Origin: Christensenellaceae bacterium OttesenSCG-928-K19
GTDB taxonomy: Bacteria > Bacillota > Clostridia > Christensenellales > Christensenellaceae
Assembly (NCBI GenBank): GCA_030266015.1
Contig: JAJDHD010000017.1
Location: 1-48,870 of the forward strand
Direction of reading: 5' to 3'
Length of the DNA stretch: 48,870 nucleotides
A program made the position numbers and the translations under genes. Below, piece by piece: positions 16,403 to 25,537 of this stretch (positions are counted from its first letter, which is position 1; each line of letters opens with the position of its first letter). A model generated the notes under the pieces. That model was not told the DNA's origin. It saw only the letters and a program-made list of their open reading frames with translations, and did not search any database.

Positions 16403-18415
16403 ATGACAAAAAAACTATTATGCTTTTTGCTGGCCTGCCTGGTGGCGGTTTTCTGTTTGGCAGGCTGCGCGGAAGAAACAGATTATACAGAACCGGAAAT
16501 GGGAACGGAAGAAGACGAAGAATACTATGAGGAAGAAGACGGGTATGTCGATGAGGATATCAGTGAGGACGTAGCGGATCATTCCAGCACAGGCGATACC
16601 TGGTCTATCTTTATATACCTGTGCGGCACCGACCTAGAATCAGAAGGGGCGGGGCAGGCAACAATCAACATTGATGAGCTGAAACAGGTGAGCTATAATG
16701 AAAATGTCAATATATTCGCACAGACAGGCGGCACATACGACTGGAAAACAGAAGATATTGACCCCGACTACCTGCAACGATGGCAGTTTGTGGACGGCGG
16801 CATGGAGTTGCTGGACGAACAGGAGCTTGCCAGCATGGGCGATCCACAAACGCTATATGATTTCCTGGCGTGGGGCGCTGCTAACCACCCGGCGGAAAAA
16901 ATGGGTGTCGTCTTCTGGAACCACGGCGGCGGCACACTTTCCGGTTCAGAATTTGACGAAGTATTTGACAACGATGGTCTGTCACTTGCCGAGATGGAAC
17001 AGGCTATGACTTCCGTATCGGAGGAAATGGCCGATACCTTTGAGTTCATTGGTTTTGACACCTGCCTTATGGCAACGCTGGAAAATGCGCACATGCTGTC
17101 CCCATTTGGAAAATACCTTGTCAGCTCAGAGGAGGTCGAACCGGGTGGCGGCTGGGACTACCTCGCATGGGGCCAATACCTCAGCGAAAATCCTGCTGCA
17201 ACAGGAGCGGAGCTTGGGCAGGTCATTTGTGACAGCTATTACGCAAAATGCGAACAGAGCGGCTCGGATGTATTCGCAACATTATCCGTTGTTGATCTTT
17301 CCATGGTCGAATTGGTGGTGGCGGCTTTTGACACGGTGGCCAATGATTTGGATGCAAACATCAACGACGCCGAATACTTTGCAGAAGTTTCCCGTGGTGC
17401 AAGCCGCGCACAAAGCTACGGCGCGGATACTCCCGGCGAAGGATATACCAACCAGGTAGATTTGGGCAATCTGGTGCAAAAAGCAAGCGAAAATCTGGAT
17501 ATCGACGGCGCAGCAGAGCTTCTTTCCGCGCTTAGTGATGCTGTGTTTTACCAGGTGGCGGGCAGCATACACGCCAACGCTTCCGGCCTTTCCGTGTTCT
17601 TTCCCATGCAAGTGACCGAATACGACAGGGAAGCGCTGGACGGGGATTACAACGACATTGTTCCCAGCACAGCGTATAAATCGTTCATTGACCAGACGCT
17701 CACGAACAAAGTGGAGGTGGAACAAGCCGAGGATGAATTCATTGTGATTGCCAAGGAGCCTTATATTGATGATGGCGGCGTATACCAGTTCACCATCGAT
17801 CCGGATTCCTTAGTTCATGTAGAGGAAGTCACATTCGCATTGTATCTGGAAAGCGGGGATGATTACCTCTACCTTGGAAGCGATAACGATCTGGATGTGG
17901 ATTGGGACACCGGCCATGTGATGGATAACTTCCGGGGCGTGTGGCCAACGCTGAACGGCCAATATGTGTCTTTTTACATTGTGGAAAACCAAGATGAATT
18001 TATTGTGTATTCGGTTCCCATCATACTAAATGGCGAACAGACAAACCTGCGCGTGCTTTGGGTGTGGGATGACCCGGAAAGCGAAACAAATTATGACGGC
18101 CATTTCGAAGTCATCGGCACATGGAGTGGCGTGGACAGCGAGACCGGAATGTCCTCGCGTGAGATATTTCAGGTTGCGGACGGCGACGAGATCACACCGC
18201 TTTATTACGTCGAGGATGGAGAAACAGGTGAATTTACACTTGTGTCGGGGGTGTCGTTTATTGTAGAAGGGGACCTTACATTGGCGGAAGAAGACCTGCA
18301 GGCCGGCGACTATTGGTACGCGTTTGAGATCATTGATGTTTATGGAAATGTAACATCCACCGATTACGCGATTATTTCAATTGATGAGAATGGCGAAATG
18401 ATAATCGAGGCTTGA
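16403..18415 (+). CDS. Secreted lipoprotein cysteine protease, clostripain family (C11)
   Basis: 670 residues from ATG 16403 behind AAGGAGGGGG; a TTG one codon earlier is unlikely. The signal peptide ends in lipobox LAGC, followed by an acidic Glu/Tyr-rich spacer. The peptidase core covers roughly 65-440, with IYLCGTDLESEG at its start, catalytic His 174 in FWNHGGG and catalytic Cys 221 in GFDTCLMA, as in clostripain/C11 enzymes, which usually cleave after Arg or Lys. About 230 further C-terminal residues form beta domains of unknown role. The gene closes the operon and is followed by a strong terminator. The upstream chagasin-like lipoprotein could restrain it. The substrate is unknown; maturation or degradation of surface proteins is plausible. 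Confidence 0.9.
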   Translation: MTKKLLCFLLACLVAVFCLAGCAEETDYTEPEMGTEEDEEYYEEEDGYVDEDISEDVADHSSTGDTWSIFIYLCGTDLESEGAGQATINIDELKQVSYNENVNIFAQTGGTYDWKTEDIDPDYLQRWQFVDGGMELLDEQELASMGDPQTLYDFLAWGAANHPAEKMGVVFWNHGGGTLSGSEFDEVFDNDGLSLAEMEQAMTSVSEEMADTFEFIGFDTCLMATLENAHMLSPFGKYLVSSEEVEPGGGWDYLAWGQYLSENPAATGAELGQVICDSYYAKCEQSGSDVFATLSVVDLSMVELVVAAFDTVANDLDANINDAEYFAEVSRGASRAQSYGADTPGEGYTNQVDLGNLVQKASENLDIDGAAELLSALSDAVFYQVAGSIHANASGLSVFFPMQVTEYDREALDGDYNDIVPSTAYKSFIDQTLTNKVEVEQAEDEFIVIAKEPYIDDGGVYQFTIDPDSLVHVEEVTFALYLESGDDYLYLGSDNDLDVDWDTGHVMDNFRGVWPTLNGQYVSFYIVENQDEFIVYSVPIILNGEQTNLRVLWVWDDPESETNYDGHFEVIGTWSGVDSETGMSSREIFQVADGDEITPLYYVEDGETGEFTLVSGVSFIVEGDLTLAEEDLQAGDYWYAFEIIDVYGNVTSTDYAIISIDENGEMIIEA

Positions 18416-18443
18416 GACGAAACCGTGTCCATCCATAGAAAGC

Positions 18444-18478
18444 AAAGACACTCATTGGATCTGATGAGTGTCTTTTTT
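18444..18478 (+). terminator. Rho-independent terminator of the protease operon
   Basis: AAAGACACTCAT (18444-18455) pairs perfectly with ATGAGTGTCTTT (18464-18475) across an 8-base loop and runs into TTTTTT. It lies 29 bases after the protease stop codon. Confidence 0.9.
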
Positions 18479-18514
18479 CCTGGCCGGTTTGGTTTTCTTC
18501 CTTATCGGATAGAT

Positions 18515-18622
18515 GCTATAGTTTTCGTACCGAAGTACAGGCGGAAAGTGTTTTTTGATGAGAAACGGCGCGCAATAGGGGAGATACTACGAAAACTATG
18601 TGAATGGAAAGGCGTAGGTATA
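18515..18622 (+). pseudogene. Relic of an IS200/IS605-family TnpA transposase
   Basis: About 36 codons encode IVFVPKYRRKVFF followed by EKRRAIGEILRKLCEWKGV, a near-perfect match to the N-terminal part of the Y1 transposase TnpA of IS200-like elements. The upstream start, the HUH histidine pair and the catalytic Tyr are all missing, since sequence identity is lost on both sides. No element ends are visible. It is a dead fragment lying between the terminator of one operon and the 3' end of the fucI operon. Confidence 0.75.
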
Positions 18623-18708
18623 TGCTCAATCGAGAGAATCGCGTTTCTATTGTTGAAGGTCAACGATATGCGGCACTACATCAAACATACAAACTCTTTT
18701 TCAATTCT

Positions 18709-20469
18709 TCACTTGTAAAGCGGACCGTAGTTTTTGCATGCCCGGTAGTCCACCGACATGAGTTCCTCCGTGCCAAACTCATTCCACGCACTGGGGCGGA
18801 AGATTTTCTCCTCTGGCACGTTGTGCATGTTAACAGGAATCCTAAGCATGGACGCCAGCGTGATAAAGTCTGCGCCCACGTGGCCGTATACGCTCGCCCC
18901 GTGGTTGGCTCCCCATTTGTCCATGACGCTGTATACATCCCGAAACGCACCCTTGCCCGTCAGATTGGGCGCAAACCATGTGCTGGGCCAGCCCGGGTCT
19001 GTCCTGTCCTCCAGCTTTTTGGCCGCGTCTTCGTCGATGTTGCAGGTATACCCCTCGGCAATTTGCAACACCGGCCCAAGACCATCTACCCAGTTCAGGT
19101 GTGCCATGGTTAGTGGCATCCCCCCGCGCGTGCGGAAGGTGGAGCTGAATCCGCCGCCGCGGAAGTAGCCAAGGTTGCCCGGCGTCCATTTTGTCGCGTT
19201 CAGGCACTTTTGCGCTTCTGCGTCGCTGATTTCCCAGAAGGGCTTCATGGCGGGCTTGCCGTCCTTCTCTTGCTCGCCCGACGCATCGAGGCAGGTCGCG
19301 CCGCTGTTAATCAGGTGGATCATACCGTTTTGGGCGTGTCCGGTCAGTGTTTTGCCCGTCACACGGTTGAACGACTCCGGGCTCCAATATGTTCGCACAT
19401 CGCTGAACATGGGCGCACTGTTGGTCAGCAGATGCCCCATCAGCATGGAAAGCCCGTTCAGGCAGTCGTTTTCCGTTGCTACCACATATGGCCGCCGGAT
19501 TCCGTTCCAGTCGAAGGACGAGCACAGGATGGACTCCATAAAGTCGCCGTTGGGCATGAAATCTGTCCACTGGCGCTGCCCCTGGAAGCCGGAAGCGATG
19601 GCGTTGTTGCCGTTGCCCTCCTCGTTCCAGCCCATTTTCTTCAGCTTATCGTTGCCCTGCATCATGTCGCGCATGATGAGCGCCATCTTTACGGAATACG
19701 CCCAGTCCGCATCCTTGTCCGCCTGGTTCTTTCCGTTTGCGCTGTTGTAGATGTCTTCGTTTTCCCTGCAATTCTTTTTGACCCAGGCATATGCCTTCTC
19801 GAATTCATCCTCGTCGTAAATCTTGTTCTCTACGCGGCGGATGATTTCGCTCATATCCTTATATTCACACCGCATACCGAAATACTTTTCAAACAACTCG
19901 GGGTTGACGATGCTGCCGCCAATGCCCATTGCCACATTGCCTACGGAGAGATATGCCTTGCCCTTCATCTCGCCCACGGCAACTGCCGCCCGCGCCCAGC
20001 GCAGTATTTTCTCCTGTACGTCGGCAGGTATGGTCTTGTCGTCTGCCTCCTGCACCTCGTGCCCGTAGATGCCATATGCCGGAATGCCCTTTTGCGTGTG
20101 CGCGGCCAGCACCGCGGCCAGATACACCGCGCCCGGACGCTCTGTGCCGTTGAAACCCCACACAGCCTTGGGCGTCGTCTTGTCCATGTCCATTGTCTCG
20201 CTGCCGTAACACCAGCAGGGCGTTACCGTGAGCGTGCCGCACACGCCCGCGCGGTCAAACTTCTCTTGGCAGGCGGCGGCTTCCGCCACCCCGCCGATGG
20301 TCGAATCCGCAATCACGCACTCTGCCATATTGCCGTCGTGGTCTTTGATATTCGCCTCGATGAGCGACTTAGCCGCCTGCGCCATACCCATCGTCTGCGC
20401 TTCCAGGCTCTCCCGTATTCCCTGCTTGCCTTCCCTGCCATCAATCGTCGGCCGTATTCCTATTTTCAT
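18709..20469 (-). CDS. fucI: L-fucose isomerase (D-arabinose isomerase activity likely)
   Basis: 586 residues, close to the 591 of the E. coli enzyme. Cytoplasmic, Mn-dependent aldose-ketose isomerase that converts L-fucose to L-fuculose; the family also accepts D-arabinose and some other sugars. The start is ATG 20469 ([14 protein letters not shown]) behind AAGGAGG. Landmarks are [18 protein letters not shown], the metal-site stretch [17 protein letters not shown] with its Glu and Asp ligands, and [23 protein letters not shown] near the C-terminus, which carries the His ligand. It follows the Gfo/Idh dehydrogenase gene by 26 bases, in one operon under the operator at 21762. No fuculokinase or aldolase is nearby, so the ketose must be handled by other enzymes. 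Confidence 0.95.
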   Translation of the reverse strand: MKIGIRPTIDGREGKQGIRESLEAQTMGMAQAAKSLIEANIKDHDGNMAECVIADSTIGGVAEAAACQEKFDRAGVCGTLTVTPCWCYGSETMDMDKTTPKAVWGFNGTERPGAVYLAAVLAAHTQKGIPAYGIYGHEVQEADDKTIPADVQEKILRWARAAVAVGEMKGKAYLSVGNVAMGIGGSIVNPELFEKYFGMRCEYKDMSEIIRRVENKIYDEDEFEKAYAWVKKNCRENEDIYNSANGKNQADKDADWAYSVKMALIMRDMMQGNDKLKKMGWNEEGNGNNAIASGFQGQRQWTDFMPNGDFMESILCSSFDWNGIRRPYVVATENDCLNGLSMLMGHLLTNSAPMFSDVRTYWSPESFNRVTGKTLTGHAQNGMIHLINSGATCLDASGEQEKDGKPAMKPFWEISDAEAQKCLNATKWTPGNLGYFRGGGFSSTFRTRGGMPLTMAHLNWVDGLGPVLQIAEGYTCNIDEDAAKKLEDRTDPGWPSTWFAPNLTGKGAFRDVYSVMDKWGANHGASVYGHVGADFITLASMLRIPVNMHNVPEEKIFRPSAWNEFGTEELMSVDYRACKNYGPLYK

Positions 20470-20495
20470 TTCGCATGGTCCTCCTTTGTTACGCC

Positions 20496-21656
20496 TTATA
20501 CCTCCGTTACCTTTACCCAACGTTTTTCTGTGCCGCTTTTCATGATGGCTTCCGTAAGCCGCATGATATAGTGTCCTTCTTCAAACGTCGCGAAGTCGCA
20601 TGGATCAACTCCTGTTTTTTTACCCGCGCGTAAGAAGCTATAGAACGCATCCAGGTTGTTGCGGAAGGCGTCATTCCACCCCTCTGGGTGTCCTGCCGCC
20701 AAATGAGCGTATTGCCTGGCGGCTGCCGTCATCAGGTTGGGGTTACGCATCACTTGCTCGTTGTTTTTATCGCGGTTGCCCTTCCACATCTGATCGGATG
20801 TTTCCTGCTGCCATTGGAAAGAAGCGATGCTCCCATCCACTTCAATGTCGATAAAACACTTCCGGCCCGCGCTGATCTCGCTACACTGGAACAAACCAGA
20901 TGCGCCGTTTTCAAATTTTACGAGCACTCCTGCATAGTCCTCTGTTTTTACATCCACCGTTTCATACTCTACATCTGTGTTTTGTGAGAAGGTTTCCACT
21001 TGTGTAGTAGGTTTTTTGCGCTTGGGCAAGGCAATTACCGTATTCGCACATACCTCTGTAATACGTGATCCAATCAATGTTTGCGCTGTGTCCATCCAAT
21101 GTGAACCAATATCGCCCACGCATCGTGATGCTCCTGTATATTCCGGTTCTATTCTCCAATTGTAGTCCGTTTCATAAAGCAACCAGTCTTGCAGATACGC
21201 CCCGTGCACCAAATAGGGCGTCCCAATCTCGCCATCCGCAATACGGTTTTTGGCGTCCTGCACCAATGCGTTCATTCGGTAACAGAAGTTTACCCCAGCC
21301 ACCACATCCGGGTGCGCTTTTAGCAGCTGTAGCATCCGCGCGGATTCCTGCGAGGATTTTGCCAACGGTTTTTCTGAGAAAATATGTTTTCCTGCTTCTA
21401 TTACCATCTCGTTCACTACAAGGTGCAAATGGTTCGGCGTGCAATTATGAACCACGCGAATCTCTTTGTCGGCAATCAATTCCTCTGCTGTCCTATAGCA
21501 TTTCTCCACGCCATAACGTTCTGCCTTGCTTCTCGCAAGGTCAAAATCGGCATCGGCTACCGCTGCAAGCTCCACATAACCAAGACGCCTGATGGCATCG
21601 ATATGGCTTTCGCCAATATATCCTGTGCCAATAAGTCCAACCTTTATCTTTTCCAT
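20496..21656 (-). CDS. Gfo/Idh/MocA-family NAD(P)-dependent sugar or cyclitol dehydrogenase
   Basis: 386 residues from ATG 21656, preceded by AGAGGTG; the frame extends upstream to 21734 without a better site. The Rossmann fold has [10 protein letters not shown] at 9-18 and an acidic VADAD turn. The family motif [11 protein letters not shown] supplies the active-site Lys, and GDIGSHWMD supplies the Asp/His pair. Members oxidise hydroxyl groups of sugars, sugar acids or inositols. The substrate cannot be read from sequence; an inositol 2-dehydrogenase-like or aldose dehydrogenase role would suit the locus. First gene of the operon with fucI, behind a TTGACA promoter and a LacI-type operator at 21762-21807. 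Confidence 0.9.
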   Translation of the reverse strand: MEKIKVGLIGTGYIGESHIDAIRRLGYVELAAVADADFDLARSKAERYGVEKCYRTAEELIADKEIRVVHNCTPNHLHLVVNEMVIEAGKHIFSEKPLAKSSQESARMLQLLKAHPDVVAGVNFCYRMNALVQDAKNRIADGEIGTPYLVHGAYLQDWLLYETDYNWRIEPEYTGASRCVGDIGSHWMDTAQTLIGSRITEVCANTVIALPKRKKPTTQVETFSQNTDVEYETVDVKTEDYAGVLVKFENGASGLFQCSEISAGRKCFIDIEVDGSIASFQWQQETSDQMWKGNRDKNNEQVMRNPNLMTAAARQYAHLAAGHPEGWNDAFRNNLDAFYSFLRAGKKTGVDPCDFATFEEGHYIMRLTEAIMKSGTEKRWVKVTEV

Positions 21657-21761
21657 AAAACACCTCTGGCTTTCATTGCGTTTTGCGCCCCGTTGGTCGT
21701 CATGTTCATTTCCGCAACAGGGTGCTGCTTCCATTTTTCGCGCTTTGCTGTCAAAATGCTA

Positions 21762-21807
21762 CTTAACATGTTTAGATAAGTGTACTGGCTCAACTCTTCT
21801 TTGTCAA
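21762..21807 (-). promoter_or_regulatory. Promoter and LacI-type operator for the dehydrogenase/fucI operon
   Basis: On the minus strand, TTGACA (21807-21802) and TACACT (21784-21779) are 17 bases apart. Three bases further lies CTTAACATGTTTAG in plus-strand reading (21762-21775), an inverted repeat TTAAC-NN-GTTTA covering the expected start of transcription. The same motif recurs at three other promoters of the locus. Confidence 0.7.
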
Positions 21808-21884
21808 TAGCAGGGATTTTGCATCCTTTAAGTTTAATCAATTATTCGTGAGTTTATCGGATATTTACGTTGCAAACAAAACAG

Positions 21885-21930
21885 TTGACATATTACAACG
21901 ATAGGACTATACTTCAATTAACCAGTTTAG
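21885..21930 (+). promoter_or_regulatory. Promoter and LacI-type operator for the aminotransferase/isomerase operon
   Basis: TTGACA (21885-21890), a 17-base spacer and TATACT (21908-21913) form a near-consensus promoter. ATTAACCAGTTTAG (21917-21930) follows immediately, overlapping the expected +1. This placement means that binding would block transcription. It is divergent from the promoter at 21807. Confidence 0.8.
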
Positions 21931-22013
21931 CATCTATTGCGGATTGCTTCATAGTCAAACCTTGATTGTAAGTGGAATCAATATAACCATAATAAAAAAA
22001 CAGGAGGTAGAAA

Positions 22014-23294
22014 ATGAACGAAAAACTTGCCATCAATGGGGGAACCAAGGCAAAAACAACCCCCAACTATCCGATGTATCCGGGTGGGCTTGAAATAGGA
22101 GACGAGGAAAAGAAGCTTGTTATGGAGGTGCTGGATAATAAATACCTTTTCCGCTACTATGGCCCGGCCAATGTGAAATCTAAGGTAAAGCAACTGGAAG
22201 AAAATTTTGCAAAACGTTTTCAGGTGAACTATGCGTTGGCCACCTCATCGTGTACAGGCGCGCTCATTTCCGGCCTTGTTGCTTGTGGCGTTGGCCCGGG
22301 AGACGAGGTCATTGTGACTGGCTATACCTTTTTTGCTTCCTGTGCTGCCATTGTTGGGGCAAAAGCCATTCCTGTTATTGCCGAGGTAGACGATACGTTG
22401 ACCATCGACCCGGACGACATAGAACGAAAAATTACGCCGCAGACAAAGGCGTTGATGATTGTACACATGCGGGGCGTCCCTTGTGATATGGATAGGATCA
22501 TGGACATCGCCAAAAAGCATAACCTGCGCGTGGTGGAGGATGTCGCACAAGCCATTGGGGGAACGTATAAAGGAAAGATGCTGGGTACCATTGGCGATGT
22601 TGGCTGCTATTCCTTCCAGTACCACAAAACGATAACGGCAGGCGAAGGCGGTATGCTGGTAACAAACGATGCGCGCCTTTACGACCGCAGCATGGGATAT
22701 CATGATACCGCTGCATGTTGGCGGCCGGACCGGTTTGCTGAGCAGCGGTATGACGGGGAGCTATTTTGCGGCTCCAATTACAGGATGGGTGAGCTGGCGG
22801 GTGCCGTTATGGTAGCGCAGTTGGAAAAAATGGACGACCTTGTCGCCCGTATGAAACAAAACCAGAAACGCATTATCGATCAAATTAAGGATACGAAAGG
22901 GATTACCGTACGCAGGGTAAACGACCCAGATGGTGATAGCGGCATCTGCCTCATGTTCTATTTAGATGATCCGGCAAATGTCAAACCCTTTGTGGAAGCG
23001 CTACAGGCCGAGGGCGTTGCCGCAAGCAGCGTATTCGATGCCGGTATTCCAGATTGGCACATCTATACCCACTGGAAGCACGTGCTCAATAAGCAGGCAT
23101 GGACAGATATCCAGTGCCCATGGACCTGTCCCTATCACGAGGGCGAAGAAGTGGAATACGCCGCGGATATGAATCCAAAGACATTGGAATACCTGGGCAA
23201 GGTCGTGCATTTGGATGTCCCGCCGCAAATGAGCGAAGAAGATTGCGATATGATCGCAGCCGGAATCAACAAAGTAGCAAATGCGCTGTTGTAA
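22014..23294 (+). CDS. DegT/DnrJ/EryC1/StrS-family PLP aminotransferase homologue
   Basis: 426 residues, start behind a strong AGGAGGT. Fold-type I PLP enzyme with ATSSCTGALISGL for phosphate binding, VVEDVAQAIGG supplying the Asp (about 176) that contacts the PLP ring nitrogen, and CYSFQYHKTITAGEGG supplying the Schiff-base Lys 205. The family usually transfers an amino group to a keto-sugar or keto-cyclitol (for example 3-keto sugars or scyllo-inosose), using glutamate or glutamine. It occurs mostly in antibiotic and polysaccharide synthesis, so its place in a catabolic-looking operon is unusual. The downstream TIM-barrel isomerase begins 10 bases after its stop. I infer that the keto product of the neighbouring Gfo/Idh enzyme could be its substrate. 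Confidence 0.88.
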   Translation: MNEKLAINGGTKAKTTPNYPMYPGGLEIGDEEKKLVMEVLDNKYLFRYYGPANVKSKVKQLEENFAKRFQVNYALATSSCTGALISGLVACGVGPGDEVIVTGYTFFASCAAIVGAKAIPVIAEVDDTLTIDPDDIERKITPQTKALMIVHMRGVPCDMDRIMDIAKKHNLRVVEDVAQAIGGTYKGKMLGTIGDVGCYSFQYHKTITAGEGGMLVTNDARLYDRSMGYHDTAACWRPDRFAEQRYDGELFCGSNYRMGELAGAVMVAQLEKMDDLVARMKQNQKRIIDQIKDTKGITVRRVNDPDGDSGICLMFYLDDPANVKPFVEALQAEGVAASSVFDAGIPDWHIYTHWKHVLNKQAWTDIQCPWTCPYHEGEEVEYAADMNPKTLEYLGKVVHLDVPPQMSEEDCDMIAAGINKVANALL

Positions 23295-23304
23295 GGAGGT
23301 ATCA

Positions 23305-24063
23305 ATGCGTTATTCATTGTGTATAGAACCGTTGTTTGAAAACATCAATTTTTATGACAGGATTAAACTGGCGGCAGATGCCGGGCTGGATGCCGTGGAG
23401 TTTTGGGATCCTTCCGATAAGGATTGTGCCAAAATTGGAACGCTGGCGCAGCAAAACAACATGGAGGTTGCTATTTGCTGTGCAAACGATCCTTGGAACA
23501 ACCGCATCAACGGCACCCCTAAAACCGTGTTGGACAATATCAAAAAAACCATCCCCATGCTCCGGGATATGGGATGCCAGTCCATGATCGTGCTGGCGGG
23601 CGATATTGACGGCAAGAACGATACGCAGAAAAACATATTGATCGAAAACCTGAAGCGTATGGCAGAGATTGCGGAAAAGGAAAATATAACATTTTGTGTG
23701 GAGGCGCTAAACTCCATTTATGACCACAAGGGATATTATCTGGACTCCAGTTACACCGGCTTTGAAATCCTGAAATGCGTGGACAGCCCCAAGATAAAAC
23801 TCCTTTACGATATTTACCACATGCAAATCATGGAGGGGAATGTGATAGAAAACATTTCGGGGAATATCGAATACATTGGGCACTTCCATTCTGCCGGTGT
23901 GCCCGGCCGAAACGAGCATTTTAACGGGGAGACCGATTATACCAATGTGCAAAAATGCATTGAGAGCACCGAGTACGACGGCTTTTTCGGATTGGAATAC
24001 TGGGCGACTTACGACAACGCCAAGTCCCTTGCGGACGTGATGGACTATCTCAAAAAGAGATGA
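23305..24063 (+). CDS. Hydroxypyruvate-isomerase-like sugar isomerase/epimerase (TIM barrel)
   Basis: 252 residues from ATG 23305, behind AAGGAGG that overlaps the end of the upstream gene. AP-endonuclease-2-type TIM barrel. Metal-site residues are visible as CVEALNS (Glu), LLYDIYHMQ (Asp, His), GHFHSAGVPGRNEHFNG (His) and GLEYWA (Glu), in the order seen in hydroxypyruvate isomerase (Hyi). The same fold includes inosose dehydratase/isomerase (IolE, IolI) and keto-sugar epimerases, so the reaction is open. Second gene of the operon with the aminotransferase, closed by a strong terminator. Confidence 0.85.
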   Translation: MRYSLCIEPLFENINFYDRIKLAADAGLDAVEFWDPSDKDCAKIGTLAQQNNMEVAICCANDPWNNRINGTPKTVLDNIKKTIPMLRDMGCQSMIVLAGDIDGKNDTQKNILIENLKRMAEIAEKENITFCVEALNSIYDHKGYYLDSSYTGFEILKCVDSPKIKLLYDIYHMQIMEGNVIENISGNIEYIGHFHSAGVPGRNEHFNGETDYTNVQKCIESTEYDGFFGLEYWATYDNAKSLADVMDYLKKR

Positions 24064-24103
24064 GTGGCAGCGTAAACAGTCCAATTTAAAGTATAATTAC
24101 CGT

Positions 24104-24136
24104 AAAAAACTCCCGCTGTATAAGCGGGAGTTTTTT
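24104..24136. terminator. Bidirectional Rho-independent terminator
   Basis: ACTCCCGCT pairs with AGCGGGAGT around a 4-5 base loop, with six A before and six T after. It serves the isomerase gene on the plus strand and the convergent LacI gene on the minus strand, whose stop codon is at 24156. Confidence 0.92.
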
Positions 24137-24155
24137 GTATCCTTCTTATCTGTGC

Positions 24156-25166
24156 TTAACGAAGATCCCGCACCGATTCCCGCTCCACAAGAGTGCTGGG
24201 TGTGAGTGTTACTTTATCAAACGGTTTCCCGCTGATGATTTTGTTAATTGTCTGCATGGCCATTTGCCCCATCAACTCTTCGTTGACAGAGACCGTCGTA
24301 AGCGGCGGCTCAATATAGCGGGAAATCACCACATCGTCCAAACCGACAAAAGAGATATCCCCCGGCACGCGCAAGCCACTTTCCTTAACACACCGCATGG
24401 CGCCGATTGCAAAAATATCCCCGGCGCAGAATACCGCCGTGGGTGTGTTGCCGGAATCCAGTATGGCCTGCATACACGCACGTGCTGTTTCCTCATCCGT
24501 AGCGCCCGGTTGGATCCAGTCGGAAGGGAACGCAAGTGCATTATCACTCATGCACTTTTGGTATCCGCCAAAAGTATTCACATAATAATCCGCCAAAGCG
24601 TCTGTGCCAATAAAGGCGATTTTATGATGTCTCTTTTGTATCAGGTATTGCGTCGCCTGATAAGCGGCTTCAAAATAATCTGCCTTTACCTGTGGATAGG
24701 AAACACTATCCGGAGCGTGGGAATCCACTACCACAAAAGGCATTTCGGACACCTCAACCTGCGATAAGAGACTTGTTTCGGCGTCGTTGATAAAGATAAA
24801 TCCATCCGTATCCTTGTTCCTGATATAATCAGTCAGGCGGTTTTTTTCGCCGCTCCTGATGTTGGTCGTTACGATGTTATAACCTAGTTCTTCGCTCGCT
24901 TTCAATATACCAAATGTAATTTCGGAGGAAAACATATTCCTTAGCTTGGATTCATATTGCCGTATCACCAGGTGTATGTTAAAGCTCCGTTTTAAATTTA
25001 GCCGCCTTGTGTGCGCGTTAGGGATAAAGTTCGTTTGCTCCATGATATCCAGTATCCGTTGGCGTGTCTCCTTGCTGACACCTTCTTTTCCGTTTAACAC
25101 AAAGGAAACCGCAGTTGTTGATACATTTGCCAGCTTTGCAATATCCCGTATTGTTATTTTTGACAT
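24156..25166 (-). CDS. LacI-family transcriptional regulator
   Basis: 336 residues. The N-terminal HTH is TIRDIAKLANVSTTAVSFVLNG, followed by a hinge helix and a periplasmic-binding-protein-like effector domain (about 62-330) with FVVVDSHAPDS, HHKIAFIGTDALADYYVN, TAVFCAGDIFAIGAMR and DISFVGLDDVVISRYIEPPLTTV. Regulators of this type bind a sugar or a related small molecule and release an inverted-repeat operator. The gene lies in the middle of the locus, divergent from the MttB operon whose promoter carries the best operator copy (25357-25372). The same motif occurs at other promoters here, so it is the probable master repressor of the locus. Which sugar it senses is unknown. Confidence 0.95.
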   Translation of the reverse strand: MSKITIRDIAKLANVSTTAVSFVLNGKEGVSKETRQRILDIMEQTNFIPNAHTRRLNLKRSFNIHLVIRQYESKLRNMFSSEITFGILKASEELGYNIVTTNIRSGEKNRLTDYIRNKDTDGFIFINDAETSLLSQVEVSEMPFVVVDSHAPDSVSYPQVKADYFEAAYQATQYLIQKRHHKIAFIGTDALADYYVNTFGGYQKCMSDNALAFPSDWIQPGATDEETARACMQAILDSGNTPTAVFCAGDIFAIGAMRCVKESGLRVPGDISFVGLDDVVISRYIEPPLTTVSVNEELMGQMAMQTINKIISGKPFDKVTLTPSTLVERESVRDLR

Positions 25167-25324
25167 GGTGCTCTCCCGCGTCCTATTTTATAGCTTTATT
25201 GCTTTAGTAAAAATATATCACAATTTAACCGGAATGCATAGCACTTTCTTTCAAGCTTATTATTTATTCGCAAAGTTATCTATAAATACCACTTCAATAT
25301 TATTTATTTGGTTATCAAAAAGCA

Positions 25325-25372
25325 TTGACAAACAATTTCTACGTGTGTATAATTTTACTTAACAAGTTAAGT
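25325..25372 (+). promoter_or_regulatory. Consensus promoter and LacI-type operator for the MttB operon
   Basis: TTGACA (25325-25330), an exact 17-base spacer and TATAAT (25348-25353) form a perfect sigma-70 promoter. The near-perfect palindrome ACTTAACAAGTTAAGT (25357-25372) follows, with 7-bp arms and centre AA, covering +1. A leader of about 165 bases precedes the gene. Confidence 0.85.
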
Positions 25373-25537
25373 ATAGGTTGTTTTCTAAACCCCCAAGTAA
25401 CTAAGAAATTGTAATTCGTTTTATCTTTGCCATGACAGTTTAACATGCGGGCTGCCCAACAAGCTTTGCCTGCCATTGCTGCATATGGCACCACTCATAA
25501 TATCTCCAAAAAAATCGAAGAAAAAGGCGGAAATGAT

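Noticed and set aside
19210..20571. Long plus-strand open frame (453 codons) opposite fucI
   Set aside because: fucI is full length and unmistakable; this frame is its shadow.
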